A stretch of DNA of 64,000 nucleotides from Streptomyces sp. NBC_00273 (GCF_036178145.1 NZ_CP108067.1:2604001-2668000), one strand, 5' to 3'; counted from the first letter of the stretch, positions 28,257 through 39,400 are shown. Notes: a model not told the origin generated them from the sequence alone. Translations and numbers: made by a program.

Positions 28257-28592
28257 TCAGCCACGCAACCAAGCGGTCAGAGTTTCGACAGCGAGGCCAG
28301 CATCGTCCACCTCAACCCTCGAGATGTCGGATTCTAGCAGAAATGGCAGTTGGCCATTTTCGTGCGAATCCAGTTGCATTTCCGCGCCACCTTCACGGGA
28401 AATGAACCACACGTTATCGTCATCGGCCGGCCAAGTAACTGACAGCCGCTCGACTCGAAGGTCAGTGAAAATCCCCCTCAGAGCATCAAACACCTCATCC
28501 AGCGGACCTCCAGTAACATCAGACGGCCCCCACGAGATGTTTGCAGGCATCGAATTCACATCCTCTCCACTGGGGAATCTTCCGATCAGCAT
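28257..28592 (-). CDS. Candidate immunity protein for the RHS toxin
   Basis: A 111-residue acidic protein (97 if translation starts at the ATG 28550, which has GGAGAGG upstream). I recognise no family. The reasons to call it immunity are positional: it lies immediately 3' of the RHS toxin tip, overlaps its stop by 7 bp, is small and acidic (DDDNVWFISREGGAEMQLD), and a terminator follows. GC content and third-position GC are clearly below those of flanking genes, as for the toxin tip itself, so the pair looks recently exchanged. Confidence 0.7.
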   Translation of the reverse strand: MLIGRFPSGEDVNSMPANISWGPSDVTGGPLDEVFDALRGIFTDLRVERLSVTWPADDDNVWFISREGGAEMQLDSHENGQLPFLLESDISRVEVDDAGLAVETLTAWLRG

Positions 28593-31500
28593 CGCGGAAT
28601 TCCGAGTGCATCAGGAGCCAATCGACTGGTCTTCGGCACAGGGTTGGACTCAAGTTCACCGAATGGATCACCGCTCCCGAGTGTCACATTCACGTGGTTG
28701 TAGTTGAGTGGCGACCCTTCGCCTCTAATTGGCTCGGGTGCATAGTCCACAGTGCCACCAGCTGCGCGAATTTCCCCGGCCGTTGTTGCGCGAAGTTTGC
28801 CATGTGGAACGCCGGCACCCGCCTCAGCAACCGAGGTACCCATTGCGCCGGAGAAGCCTTCGCCAGCACCGGGCATCGGCCTCTCACCCCCGCGAACGAT
28901 GACGAAGTCGTCCGGCACCTGCCAGCCATTTTCATTGTGCACCAAGACCGGCGTCGACTCGGCAAGAACATAGTAGGTGTGCAGGTCGGAGACCGTCAGA
29001 TTGTACGTTGCCTGGTCCGCACGGTAGGAACGGGTTCGCGCGATGGAGACCCCTCGCCCGTCGTCCGTGCGCAGGGTCATGCCTGCCTTGAGGTCACCCG
29101 CTTCAACCCAGGCATCTGCCGACATCGACCAGAACAGGTGGTGTGCCGTTGTCGTGATGACGGGTTCGGCTTCTCCGGCTCCGATCGTCAGGTCGACGTA
29201 TTCCTTGTCGTCCTTCGTCAGGATCTCGGCGGTGACCGTTTTCGGCGTGGTCTCTCCCGTCACCGGGTCCGTGGCTAGAACCTTTTCGCCGACTTCGACG
29301 TCGTCGATCTCCTTGGTGGTGCCGTCAGCCATCAGGACGAGCGTGTCTTCGGTGAAGCTGTTGTGGCGCAGACAGGCGATGGCCACATCGACGGCGTCGT
29401 GCACCACCGCTCCGGTGACCGCCCTGCCCGCCGTTGCCGCTTTCGCGGCCCTGCCGATGACACTTCCGGCGATCGTGATCGTCACGTCCACCGCGGCCAT
29501 TCCGCAGTTCTTGTTCCAGCCCGGGTCCTTGATGCACTCCCAGGTGCTTCGGATCCCCAGTGCTTCCATCCAGTCGCCACTGGGACTAGTCAGCTTGATC
29601 CTGTTCGCCGTGTCGCAGAAGTCTTGCCTGTCTCTGGCGCCGGTTGATGAGCAGTATCCGTTCGCCCAGCGCCTCAGGTTCTCCTGGTAGGTCCGGGTGG
29701 GCCAGTAGCCCTGCTTGAGGAGTTCCTCCTCGGTGGGAAGGGTCTTTCCTGCGAGGACGAGCTTGACGGTGCTCTTGGTACCGCTCTTGGCGTCGCCCTT
29801 CGCGCTGCCTTTGGAGCCAACGCCGCCCGAGACCCGCTGCCGTTCCACCTCCGGGTCGTTCTCCTCCTTGTAGTCCCCGTAGGTGCCGTTGGTGCCTGCG
29901 CAGTAGTTCGGGAAGCAGCTTTCGAGCCCGGTGGGGTCCATCTGGTTGACCGGGTCGCCGTTCGCGTACACGTACCCGTTCATCTGCATCGGGTTGGTGA
30001 TGTCGATGACCGGGTCGACGCTGATGAACCGGCCGTTCGCGGGTTCGTACTCGCGGGCGCCGATGTGCGTGAGACGGGTGGCGCTGTCGTCCGTGCCCGT
30101 CCCCAGGAAGTCGCGCTGGCCCGCCCAGTTCCCGACCTGGGCGCCCCGGGGGTTGCCGTAGGGGTCGGCCTTGCGGTGGGTGACCTTCTGGCCCGCGGCC
30201 TGTTCCACCATGGTGGTGGCGGTCCCCTGGCGGTCGCTCAACAGGACGGTCAGGGCGTGGCCCGTGGTCTTGCCCTTGGTCTGGCGGACGGTGGTAGTGG
30301 CTCCGACGCCGGTGTAATAGCGGACGGCATCGACGGCCTGGCCGGCCAGGTTGACCGTGACCTCGGCCTCACCGAGGTACAGCGTGCGACTGCTCCCGGT
30401 CTCCTGGATGAGCCGGTTTCCGGAGGCATCGTAGATGTACGAACTACCGCTGCCGCCGAAGACCCACTGCTGCGCGGCGGACCCGGCGACGCACGTGTAG
30501 ATGTGGAGGTCGTTGCCGTCGGCGGCATCGTCGTTGGGGACGGTGACGCACTGGCCCGTGGCCTGGTTGTAGAGGGTCTTGTCGGGCCTGGAGGTGAACT
30601 TCTGTTCGTTGCTGCCGTCGCAGGTGTAGAGGCGGGCCCTGCTGTCCTTGGCGGTGAGGCACTTGCCGAGGGCCTTGACGGTGTCGCCGCCGAGGGTCCA
30701 CTTCTGCGCCTTGGACTCGTTGCACGACATCACCTGGGCGGGCGTGCCGTCCGCGGAGTTGCCGCCGTCGACGTCGAGGCACTTGCCGGCCAGACCGGTG
30801 ACGGTGACGGCGCCGATGCCCGGGCTGCTGGCGGAGGCGAGCTTGTTGCGCCGGTCCCAGTTGAGGATCTGGGTGTCGCCGTCGATGGTCCGCCGGGTCG
30901 TGTTGCCGGCGCTGTCGTAGCCGTACGTGGAGAGCGACGTGACCGTCGAGTTCTGGGACTTGGTGGTCTGCTTGGCCTCGGTGAGTGCGTGCGGATGGGT
31001 CTTGACCGGCGGCAGCCCGCCGTTGCCCGTCACCTGGACGCCGTACGCGTAGGTCGTGGTGTCGTCCAGTGCCGCATTCGTGAGGTCGCGGTTGATGAGT
31101 TTGGTCCGGTTGCCTATGGCATCGAACTCGTACTCCTGCCAGTAGCCGTCGCCGTCGGGGCCGGGGGTGACGTCACTCAGGCTGGGGCCGGTGCAGTTCT
31201 CGGTCTTGCCGGTCCACGCCTTGGTGAGCTGCCCCAGCGTGTTGTACGTGTAGCACTGGCGGTCGACGCGGCCACCGGACTGACGATCCGTCACCGAAGT
31301 GATCTTGCCGCTGGTGTCGTACTTGTAGGAGCGGGCGTTGATCCGGTTGGGTCCGGTCGTCTCCCGGTCCGCGCTGGTGTCGGTGACACGACCGGTGGTC
31401 GGATCGTAGAAGCTGGTGGTCCACACCCGGTGCGGTGCCTTGCCGGATGCCGTGCGCAGTACCTCGCCGAACGGGCTGAAGACCGTCTCCGCGGTGTACC

Positions 31501-34500
31501 AGGAGAGGCCCGACATCGTGGTCGGCGCGCCCTCCTCGTTGTAGCGGGTGATCAGCTTCTCGGCGGCGAGGCCGCCCGGGGTGGCCGGGACCGTGGTGGA
31601 CTGGACCTTGCCGGTGGAGGTGTAGGTGGTGGTGTAGGCGTACGTGCCGGCCAGGCCCTTGGTGGCTGCGCCGTCCGGGATGGTGAGGGTGGTGCCGGTC
31701 GGCCGGTATTCGGAGTCGTAGCCGGTGACCTTGCTGGTCACCGTGACGTCACCGGTGCGGCGGGTCGACGCGACCGGTTGGCCCTTGGCACCCGGCAGCG
31801 TGTCGTAGGACCAGGTGGCGACCGGAGTGCCGTTCGGGGCGTCCTCCACCTCGGCGGTCTTGCGGTTCAGCTTGTCGTAGTTGGTGAAGGTCTTCTGCCC
31901 GGCCGCGTTCTCGGACCAGACCTGCTGGTCGAGGTTGTTGTAGCCGAAGGAGGAGATTCCCAGGTCGGGGTCGCTCGTACCGATCAGGCGGCCTCGGGCG
32001 TCGTACGAGTACGTCCAGTCGTTGCCGGCCGCGTCGGTCACCTTGGCCAGCTTGCCCCGGACGTCGTACGCGTACTTGGTGTCGGTCCAGGTAGTCAGGT
32101 CGGCGGCTGCGAACTTCTGGACCAGCGTCGTGCGGTTCAGCGCGTCGGTCCAGGTCCTGGTCGCCTCGCTGCCCGGCAGCGGGGCCGTTCCGTCGGCCGA
32201 CATCGCGCTGCGCTGAACGGTCCAGTTCCCGCCGTAGGTGACGACGGCGGAGTGGTGCGGAGTGCCCTCGTGGAGAGTGGTGGAGCGGACCGCCCGGCCG
32301 AGGCCGTCGTAGGCGGTCGCGGTGGCGTTCGGGACGTGGAAGACCGTCTCCGGGACGAAGATCTTCTTGTCCGGTTCCCCTTCTGCGTAGTAGGCGTTGT
32401 CGGTCTGTCGCACGGCACCGCTGGCGTTGTAGAGGGTGTCGGTGATCAGACGGCCGCCGCCCAGCGCCTCCTTCTGGGTCTGGCGCGTGCGCAGGAGGCC
32501 GTCGTAGACGGTGACCGTGTTCTCGTAGGTGCCGTTGTCCCGCAGAGCGCCACTGACCACGGTCGGCGGCATGTCGACGGATATGTCGTACGAGAAAACG
32601 AAGGCCGCCTTGTCCGTACCCTGCTTCCGGGAGGGAGTCCACACTCCGGTGGTGCGGCCCAGTGCGTCGTAGGCCATGCTCGCCTTGCGGCCATTGGCGT
32701 CGGTGGATTCCAGCACGCTGCCACGGCCGGGATCGGACTTCGCCGTCACGGTGTGGCCCAGGGCGTTGGTGATCGTGGTGGAGAAGACGGGGCCCGTGGG
32801 AGGGCTGACGGTCGTGGACGTCGGATTGCCGGCCGCGTCGTAGGCCTTGATGGGGCGCCCCAGGGCGTCGTACTCGGTACGGGCCGTGGTGACCCATCCG
32901 GTGCCGGCGCCGTCGAGGGTGTCGACCTGAACCGGCAGCCCCTTCACGGGGGCGGTACCGAATGCGTTCAGGGCGTCGTAGGAGGTGCGGGTGTCCGTGA
33001 GGACCTGCCCGGTGGCCGCCTTGCTGCAGTCACCGGCCGTGCTGCGTACCCTCTGGGCGAGTCCGATGATGTGCTTCGTCGTGTTGTGCACGTAGGTGGT
33101 GGTGATGCAGTTCTGCTCCGAGGACGTCCACCCCGTGCCGTTCGACGTCAGCACTTCGGCCTGCGCCGTCTTGGGCAGACCGTAGGCCCCCTCGTCGAAC
33201 GTGTTCTGGGTACGGACCATACGGGTCCCGCCCTCGATCGACTGGAACGCATCGGAACGGGCCGTGCCGGTACGGAAGGCCTCCAGGTCAGTGGTGCCAC
33301 GCCGCGGACGATTCGCCGTCCGCTGGCTCCAGGGCCAATTGATCACGCGCGAGGAGACGTTGCCGCCCGCCTTCGTATAGCTGATCGTTTCCGCTACTTG
33401 TCCTTGCAGTTGGAGAAGGTCCTCCCCCAGGTCCTCGGCATTGGTGGAGTCCTTGACCCTGACCTTGGCGCGACCACCGTCTCCGGACATGCCGCGGAAA
33501 TAGCGCGTGCGCGTCTGGGACTGCTCCGTGGCGTCGGGCTTGCCCGCGTTGGCGGTGACGCCCTTGGTCGTCACGACCGATGCGTACCCCCTCCACTGGC
33601 TGTAGGTGCGCAGTTCGGGCTTGGTGAACTCGTCGGTGTCCTTGCCCCAGGCCGCGTCACCTTCGTACGTGTAACTGGTGGTGACGTCGGGCTGGCGGGC
33701 GACGCGGTCCTTCTCGACGACCTTCTCGACGACGTATTTGTTGAACCACTCCAGCGGCGGCTTCTCCAGCTCGGTGTCCGGGGACCAGTGGACGGGGAAG
33801 CAACGGGTGGTGTTGGCCTCCGGCTTGGGGTGAGTCGTACCCACCGCACAGGGAGCCGAGTAGTCGACGTACGTCTCGCCACCGGTCTCGTTGCGGATTG
33901 TCTCCACGCGGAGGCGGTCGTAGTCGGGCGTCGCGTCGCCGGCGCTCTTCGCGACGCGGTTCGGCATGTCCTGGACGTTGGCCAGGAAGGACACCGGCGG
34001 CAGCGGGATCCCGATCAGGTTGTCACCGCTGTCCTTCGCGGTGCCGTATCCGGTGCGGGTGATGGACTCCAGCCACAGCGGGGGGTGCGTGTCGGTGCGC
34101 TGCTTCGGGAACGACTGGGTCAGCGACCAGTGGTCGACCTTGGAGAGGGCCGTGGAGCCTTCGGTGCGCTGGCCGTAGGTGGTGACACCGGTCAGACGCT
34201 TTCGCGACCAGAACGTCGGCGAGGCGACGTGGCAGTTCTCCGCGTCCATCTTGCAGTGAAGGGTGGACGGGGTGTCCCACCAGGGCTGCTTGTCACCGTA
34301 GTTCTTCGAATCGAACTGGGCGTTGCCGCACTTGACGCCGCCCTCCTCGATGCACCGCTCCGCGAGCGTGAACTCGACGCGGCCTGCCGGAGCTCCGGCG
34401 AGGTTGTCCGCGCGCAGCCCGTAGAGGATCCGGGTGGGGTAGCCGCCTCGGGTGTAGCCGACTTCAGCGGCGTTCTTCTCCTTGAACTTCGCGTTCTTGG

Positions 34501-36049
34501 CGTAGCGGTTCTGCTCCGGCTGCCAGTCGATGACCATGGCGTTGCCGTGGACGTCCTCGACGTAGTCGAGGTTCCAGCGCCAGGCCTGGCGGCAGGACGA
34601 GTTGGCGTACGCCGCCTGGTGGCAGGGTTCGCCGGGGTGGTTGCCGAAGACGGGGACGGTGAAGACCGAGTCGGTGACGGTCAGCGGCGAAGCTCCGTCG
34701 CCGTGGGTGCCGACGTTGTGGCGTCCGAAGTGGTACCGCGTGCCGTCGCGGGTGGTGACGACCCAGTACTCGCCGTCCTTCGCGCCATTGGCGCTGCCCG
34801 ACATCCGCTCGATCTTCGAACCGTCATCGGCGGCCGGAACCAGCTGCCCCGATGCGGCGTCGCGGACCAGCTCGGTGGTGGAGCCGCCGAGCGACATCAC
34901 CAGATTGTCGCCGGCCCAGCACAGGTCGCCCTTCTTCTTGTCCGTGCTGTTGTCGTTGTTCGGTGCACCCCCTGTCGCATCGCGGTCCTCCGAGCAGGCC
35001 CGGTAGCGGCGTTCGATGTAGCCGGGCTCGTAGCTCCAGCCGTCACCGATCCACGAACCCTGCCCGTTGGCCACGGACGTCTTGCCGTCCACGGCCTGCG
35101 AGGAGTAGGAGAAGGCGATCTTCGGCTCGGGTCCGGCCGGGTTCGGGGGCACAGTCAGCGGATACGTCCAGGAGAACCCGCCGCCGCTTCCTCCCGCCGA
35201 CCAACTGCCCGAGGGGGAGAGCGGGGTGGCCTTGTAGGTGCCGCCCGCACCCGAGCCCCCGTCGGAAGCGGCCAGGACCATCGCACCGCCGCCACCGGAC
35301 ATGGTGCGCAGGCCCTGCCCGGGCACGGCGACCGGGTCGACGGTTGCCCGGACGGTCCCGGCGTGGGGGTCGTTGGTGCTCGGGACGTCCACGGCGGCGG
35401 AGCACTCGGGACGCTCGGGCGTGGTCAGGAAGCACTCGGGGAGTTGCTTGAGCTCCAGGCGAGTGGCCCATTCGGTGCCGTAGAGGTCCTCGAACTTCTT
35501 GTAGTCGAGCTGCACGTCGACCGGGGTCGAGCTGCCGGCCGGAGGTGTGACCTTGATGATCGCGCCGTCGACGCCGGCCGACTCGGTGGCGGTCCGCGCC
35601 TCGACGGCCACCACCCAGGTTCCGGACGGGGCCGGCGGCGTCGGATTCCTTTCGGTCGGCGAGGCCTTGCCGATGCTGATGGGCAGCCCGCCCGCCTGGA
35701 CCAGCTGCGCCCCGCTCTCCGGATTCAGCGCCACGGGTTCCGAGCCGGCCGCCGGGGGAGTCACCCTGGAGGGCTCGTACCCCGGGGGCGGCGCCGCGGC
35801 GGCACCGTCCCAGCCCTGCAGTTTCGCTGCCGCGACCTTGTCGAGCTTGGCCTTGATGTCCTGCTGGAGGCCAGGCAGGTCGACGCCGCTGCGGTTTCCC
35901 GGTGACGCCGCCCAGGCTTCGGCAGGCAGAAGAGTTGCGACCAGCGTCACGGACAGCGTGACGCCGATGCGCCCGGCGAGGCGCGCGCGCCAGGCGCGGG
36001 CCTTTCTGTTTCCGGGCAGGCTGGAATTGTTCGCCGAAATCGGCGACAT
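28586..36049 (-). CDS. Giant secreted RHS-repeat polymorphic toxin with lectin insert, HINT domain and variable C-terminal tip
   Basis: 2487 residues from the ATG at 36049. That start is chosen because a Sec signal (TLSVTLVATLLPAEAWA) follows within 46 residues; the ORF could extend to 36136. Order: Pro-rich N-terminus; a sheet region with SWTYPLTVPPNP and KIAFSYSSQAVDGKT (~residues 290-335); RHS/YD repeats such as YDALGR and YDAAGN (~1050-2000) interrupted by a ricin-B lectin (~1750-1870; QKWTLGG, QQWVFGG); the RHS core end REYEPANGRFISVDP; a HINT domain (~2224-2371; FTEDTLVLMADG to VLVHN); and a ~116-residue tip of unknown fold (VIVRGG, VPHGKLRATTAGEIRAAGG, NYNHVNV, NPVPK). HINT would release the tip by autocleavage. 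Probable role: contact-dependent antagonism. Confidence 0.88.
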   Translation of the reverse strand: MSPISANNSSLPGNRKARAWRARLAGRIGVTLSVTLVATLLPAEAWAASPGNRSGVDLPGLQQDIKAKLDKVAAAKLQGWDGAAAAPPPGYEPSRVTPPAAGSEPVALNPESGAQLVQAGGLPISIGKASPTERNPTPPAPSGTWVVAVEARTATESAGVDGAIIKVTPPAGSSTPVDVQLDYKKFEDLYGTEWATRLELKQLPECFLTTPERPECSAAVDVPSTNDPHAGTVRATVDPVAVPGQGLRTMSGGGGAMVLAASDGGSGAGGTYKATPLSPSGSWSAGGSGGGFSWTYPLTVPPNPAGPEPKIAFSYSSQAVDGKTSVANGQGSWIGDGWSYEPGYIERRYRACSEDRDATGGAPNNDNSTDKKKGDLCWAGDNLVMSLGGSTTELVRDAASGQLVPAADDGSKIERMSGSANGAKDGEYWVVTTRDGTRYHFGRHNVGTHGDGASPLTVTDSVFTVPVFGNHPGEPCHQAAYANSSCRQAWRWNLDYVEDVHGNAMVIDWQPEQNRYAKNAKFKEKNAAEVGYTRGGYPTRILYGLRADNLAGAPAGRVEFTLAERCIEEGGVKCGNAQFDSKNYGDKQPWWDTPSTLHCKMDAENCHVASPTFWSRKRLTGVTTYGQRTEGSTALSKVDHWSLTQSFPKQRTDTHPPLWLESITRTGYGTAKDSGDNLIGIPLPPVSFLANVQDMPNRVAKSAGDATPDYDRLRVETIRNETGGETYVDYSAPCAVGTTHPKPEANTTRCFPVHWSPDTELEKPPLEWFNKYVVEKVVEKDRVARQPDVTTSYTYEGDAAWGKDTDEFTKPELRTYSQWRGYASVVTTKGVTANAGKPDATEQSQTRTRYFRGMSGDGGRAKVRVKDSTNAEDLGEDLLQLQGQVAETISYTKAGGNVSSRVINWPWSQRTANRPRRGTTDLEAFRTGTARSDAFQSIEGGTRMVRTQNTFDEGAYGLPKTAQAEVLTSNGTGWTSSEQNCITTTYVHNTTKHIIGLAQRVRSTAGDCSKAATGQVLTDTRTSYDALNAFGTAPVKGLPVQVDTLDGAGTGWVTTARTEYDALGRPIKAYDAAGNPTSTTVSPPTGPVFSTTITNALGHTVTAKSDPGRGSVLESTDANGRKASMAYDALGRTTGVWTPSRKQGTDKAAFVFSYDISVDMPPTVVSGALRDNGTYENTVTVYDGLLRTRQTQKEALGGGRLITDTLYNASGAVRQTDNAYYAEGEPDKKIFVPETVFHVPNATATAYDGLGRAVRSTTLHEGTPHHSAVVTYGGNWTVQRSAMSADGTAPLPGSEATRTWTDALNRTTLVQKFAAADLTTWTDTKYAYDVRGKLAKVTDAAGNDWTYSYDARGRLIGTSDPDLGISSFGYNNLDQQVWSENAAGQKTFTNYDKLNRKTAEVEDAPNGTPVATWSYDTLPGAKGQPVASTRRTGDVTVTSKVTGYDSEYRPTGTTLTIPDGAATKGLAGTYAYTTTYTSTGKVQSTTVPATPGGLAAEKLITRYNEEGAPTTMSGLSWYTAETVFSPFGEVLRTASGKAPHRVWTTSFYDPTTGRVTDTSADRETTGPNRINARSYKYDTSGKITSVTDRQSGGRVDRQCYTYNTLGQLTKAWTGKTENCTGPSLSDVTPGPDGDGYWQEYEFDAIGNRTKLINRDLTNAALDDTTTYAYGVQVTGNGGLPPVKTHPHALTEAKQTTKSQNSTVTSLSTYGYDSAGNTTRRTIDGDTQILNWDRRNKLASASSPGIGAVTVTGLAGKCLDVDGGNSADGTPAQVMSCNESKAQKWTLGGDTVKALGKCLTAKDSRARLYTCDGSNEQKFTSRPDKTLYNQATGQCVTVPNDDAADGNDLHIYTCVAGSAAQQWVFGGSGSSYIYDASGNRLIQETGSSRTLYLGEAEVTVNLAGQAVDAVRYYTGVGATTTVRQTKGKTTGHALTVLLSDRQGTATTMVEQAAGQKVTHRKADPYGNPRGAQVGNWAGQRDFLGTGTDDSATRLTHIGAREYEPANGRFISVDPVIDITNPMQMNGYVYANGDPVNQMDPTGLESCFPNYCAGTNGTYGDYKEENDPEVERQRVSGGVGSKGSAKGDAKSGTKSTVKLVLAGKTLPTEEELLKQGYWPTRTYQENLRRWANGYCSSTGARDRQDFCDTANRIKLTSPSGDWMEALGIRSTWECIKDPGWNKNCGMAAVDVTITIAGSVIGRAAKAATAGRAVTGAVVHDAVDVAIACLRHNSFTEDTLVLMADGTTKEIDDVEVGEKVLATDPVTGETTPKTVTAEILTKDDKEYVDLTIGAGEAEPVITTTAHHLFWSMSADAWVEAGDLKAGMTLRTDDGRGVSIARTRSYRADQATYNLTVSDLHTYYVLAESTPVLVHNENGWQVPDDFVIVRGGERPMPGAGEGFSGAMGTSVAEAGAGVPHGKLRATTAGEIRAAGGTVDYAPEPIRGEGSPLNYNHVNVTLGSGDPFGELESNPVPKTSRLAPDALGIPRC

Positions 36050-36406
36050 GTGGACCCCCCCACGCACTGCCGCCACGGCCATGGCGCGCGGCCGGCAGAA
36101 GACTGATAAATAGCCCGCTGATTCTGTGGCCGTCAATCCAGAAAATCTACGGCCTTGATCGCCAGTGTGGCCTTAATCACTTCGCACCCTGCACAGGGCG
36201 GGGCAATCCATGCAAATCGACGGTAAATGGCGGGCGTAAAGCCGAATGCGAGGGGTGACGATGTTCGAGGAATGGTTCATGCTCGGCGCGCGCCTCCTGT
36301 GCGCGAATGGCTGCGGGGGCGGACATCGCACTTTCGGTCGATGGCCGAAAGTCATTGTGTACCGAGGGCTGCGAAATTGGGCGCCCGAGGGGGGAGAAGA
36401 AGAACC
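36050..36406. promoter_or_regulatory. Divergent promoter region between RHS toxin and VCBS protein genes
   Basis: No gene seen in these 357 bp, which are poorer in GC than their surroundings. On the minus strand TTGACG (36131-36136) and TATTTA (36107-36112) with an 18-bp spacer make a plausible promoter for the RHS gene. This argues against translation starting at 36136. The + side near 36380-36400 supplies a purine-rich GGGGGAGAAG ribosome site for the gene at 36407. Confidence 0.45.
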
Positions 36407-39400
36407 ATGGCTGTCAATGAATCCGTGGACGACAGTCCACCAAGAGCTCCGGAGGACGAGGGAGCGACCGCGCCGCCGGCTGTGCGCTGGTTCGAGCGCC
36501 GCAGGGCCATGGGGGGGCTGGCCGCCGTGCTTGCCCTGGCCGTCGCGGTGCCGGTCGGCGTCCACCTGAACGGACGCGAGAAGCCACGCACCCGGCCCGC
36601 AGAAAGTTCTGCTACCGCGCCCGAGGCCCGCCGGCTGGCCGAGAACAGCGGCAAAGAGGTCGAGGTCGAGGCTGAGCGGAGTGCGAACACCACGACATGG
36701 GCGCAGCCTGACGGGTCGTTTCGCAAGCAGGTCCACAGTGCGGCCTTCCGTGCCAATGTGAACGGCAAGTGGAAGCCGATCGACACCTCTCTGGAGCGGG
36801 TGGAGGGCGGTTACGCGGCCAAGGCGGTCAACGGCCGGGTCTTCTTCAGCGGGGGGTCGAAGGAGCAGGCGGGCGGCGAGGGGCGCGCCGCGCGTGGCGT
36901 GAACCGGGTGGCGCTGCGGCAGGACGCGCCCGGCGAAGTGTGGACCGAGCTGGTCCGGTTGAACACCGGCGGTCACGACATGACCGTCAGTTGGCCCGGC
37001 GTCCTGCCCGCGCCCGTCATCGACGGCCCGCGCGCCCTGTACGAGAACGTCCGCCCCGGGATCGACCTGGTGATGACCGCGCAGGACGGCGGCTACTCGC
37101 ACCTGCTCGTCGTCAAGGACAAGCAGGCCGCGGCCGATCCGCTACTGGGACAGCTCAAGTACCGTCTGGCCAGCCCCGACATGACGTTCCACCTGGACGA
37201 CACGTCCGACGCACTGAGTGCCCGTGACGCCAAGGGCGAGGAGGTCGCGGGCTCGCCGACCCCGATGATGTGGGACTCCAGCGGCAAGGTCGCCACCACC
37301 GACGACCGGCCGGCCTGGAAGCCGACCGCCGTCGCCGAGCAGCACCCGACGCTGGCCCTGTCCGGGCTGGCCGGCGCGGAGGGCGCGCGCCTGAAGCCCG
37401 TCGCGGCGGCGCTTGCGGACAATGCGCTGTCCCTCACCCCGGACAATGCGCTGCTCAATGCTCCGGAAACGGTATACCCGGTCTTCATCGACCCTTCCTT
37501 TAAGGGACACAAGCACGCTTGGACCCTGCTTTACAAGGCGGCAGAGAATTCAAGCTTCTACAACGGCCAGAATTTCAACGCGAGCGGCACGAACGAAGCC
37601 CGCGTCGGATTCGAGTCCACGACGGGCGGTACCTCCCGCTCCATTTTCAACTTCGACTTCGGAAGTCAGCTCCAGGGCTCCGAAATCGTCTCGGCCAGCG
37701 TCCGGGCGTTGCAGACCTATTCGTGGTCGTGTGACAGCAAGCAGATGCTCATCTTCTCGACCCCGTACATCACATCGTCGAGTACCTGGGGAAGCACCAA
37801 CAATGCGGACTACTGGGGCAGAGTGGTCGCCTCGGAGTACGCGGGGTACGGCTACAACAGCTCGTGCCCCGACAACTGGATCGCCCCCGACATCAAGAGC
37901 CTGGTCGCCGAGGCCGCCAACGGCGGCTGGGGGGCGCTGTCCCTGGGGTTCGCCGCCCCGAACGAGTCGGACCCGTACTTCTGGAAGAAGTTCATCGCCA
38001 ACGGCGAGGCCGCTCCGTACATCGAGGTCGTCTACAACTCGCGCCCGGACACCCCGACCGCGGCGAACATGCAGACCTTCCCCGGCGGCCCGTGCCTGAT
38101 CGGTTGGCCCGGGACCGGCATCGGCAAGACCAACGTCACCTTCCAGGTGAAGGGCACCGACCGCGACGGCAACCTCGACAAGGTCGAGATCCAGGTGTGG
38201 GGCGACAGTGGGACGGTCTTCGACCAGTGGCTGTGGCCCAACAGCGATGGCGTGGTCACCGCCGAGGTGCCCTGGAACGCCTTCAGCGACGGCCAGACCT
38301 ACTACTGGCTCTCCCGCGCCATCGACAAGGACGGCGCGGGGTCGGGCAGCGGGCCGCACGAATCCGGTAGCGGGGGCTGGTGCAGGTTCACCGTCAGCCA
38401 CACCGTCCCGCCCAACCCGGCCGTCTCCTCCGCCGCCTTCCCGCCGCAGGGCGACGACTTCAACGAGTGGAGCACGGAGCCTGCCAGCACGCCGGGCCAG
38501 AACTTCACCATCAAGGGCAACGGCGCCAAGGCGGAGGACATCCGCGAGTACCAGTGGAGCTTGAACCGGCCCCTGTTCGACCAGAAGGCCGTACCCAACC
38601 CCGGTGGTGATGAGGTCTCGGTCCCGCTCCAGGTGGACACCTCCGGTCCGAACGTCCTCTACGTCCGCACCGTCGGCAAGTCCGGCAACATCTCCAACCA
38701 GACCACCTACGGTTTCCTCGTGAGGCCGAGGCCCGGCCAGGACACGCCCGGTGATGTCACCGGAGACGGCCACCCCGACCTCCTGACCATCGACAAGGAC
38801 GGCAACCTGCGCACCTACGCGGGAGACAGTGTCGGTGACACCGACGCCTACATCCCCGGCGCGGTCGAGAACGGCAAGCCCGTGGCCCCCGGGTACTGGA
38901 AGGATCCGGCCACCGGCCAGTCCGCGCTCATCGGTCACGCCACCGACTGGTATCCCGGAGACGGCCTCACGGACCTGATCGCGCGGATGCCCGACGGCAA
39001 GCTCTACATCTACCCCGGCACCGGCACCGGCCAGTTCGACGTCGGCCGCCGCATACAGATGCAGCTGCCCCTCAGCGCTCCCGACCCGTCCGTCTTCCGG
39101 CAGCTCGTCGTCACCGAGGACATCGACGGCGACGGCCTGGGTGACCTGTTCGCCCTGGACGCCGACGGCTTCTGGGCGTTCTCCGGCTATACCGGATCCA
39201 GTTTCGCCTCCTACAAAAAGATGGCCACCGGCTGGGCCGGCCGCGACATCGTCGGCGTTCGGGACGTCTCCGGGGACAAGGTCCCGGACCTGATCTTCCG
39301 GGACAACACCAACGCCAACCGCGGGCTGGCCCTGCGCAAGGGCAAGCCGGGAGTCAACGGCGGCGTCGACCTCACCTCCCTGGAGTCCAAGGCGAACGCC

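Noticed and set aside
28944..29376. HINT domain considered as an intein
   Set aside because: It is followed by a short tip rather than the continuation of a host protein, and occurs at the standard place for autocleaving HINT modules of RHS toxins.
30065..35905. A 1946-residue open frame on the + strand opposite the RHS gene
   Set aside because: It mirrors the RHS codon pattern in a high-GC genome, has no signal, domain or ribosome site, and its composition (Gly/Val/Asp runs) is typical of an antisense shadow.
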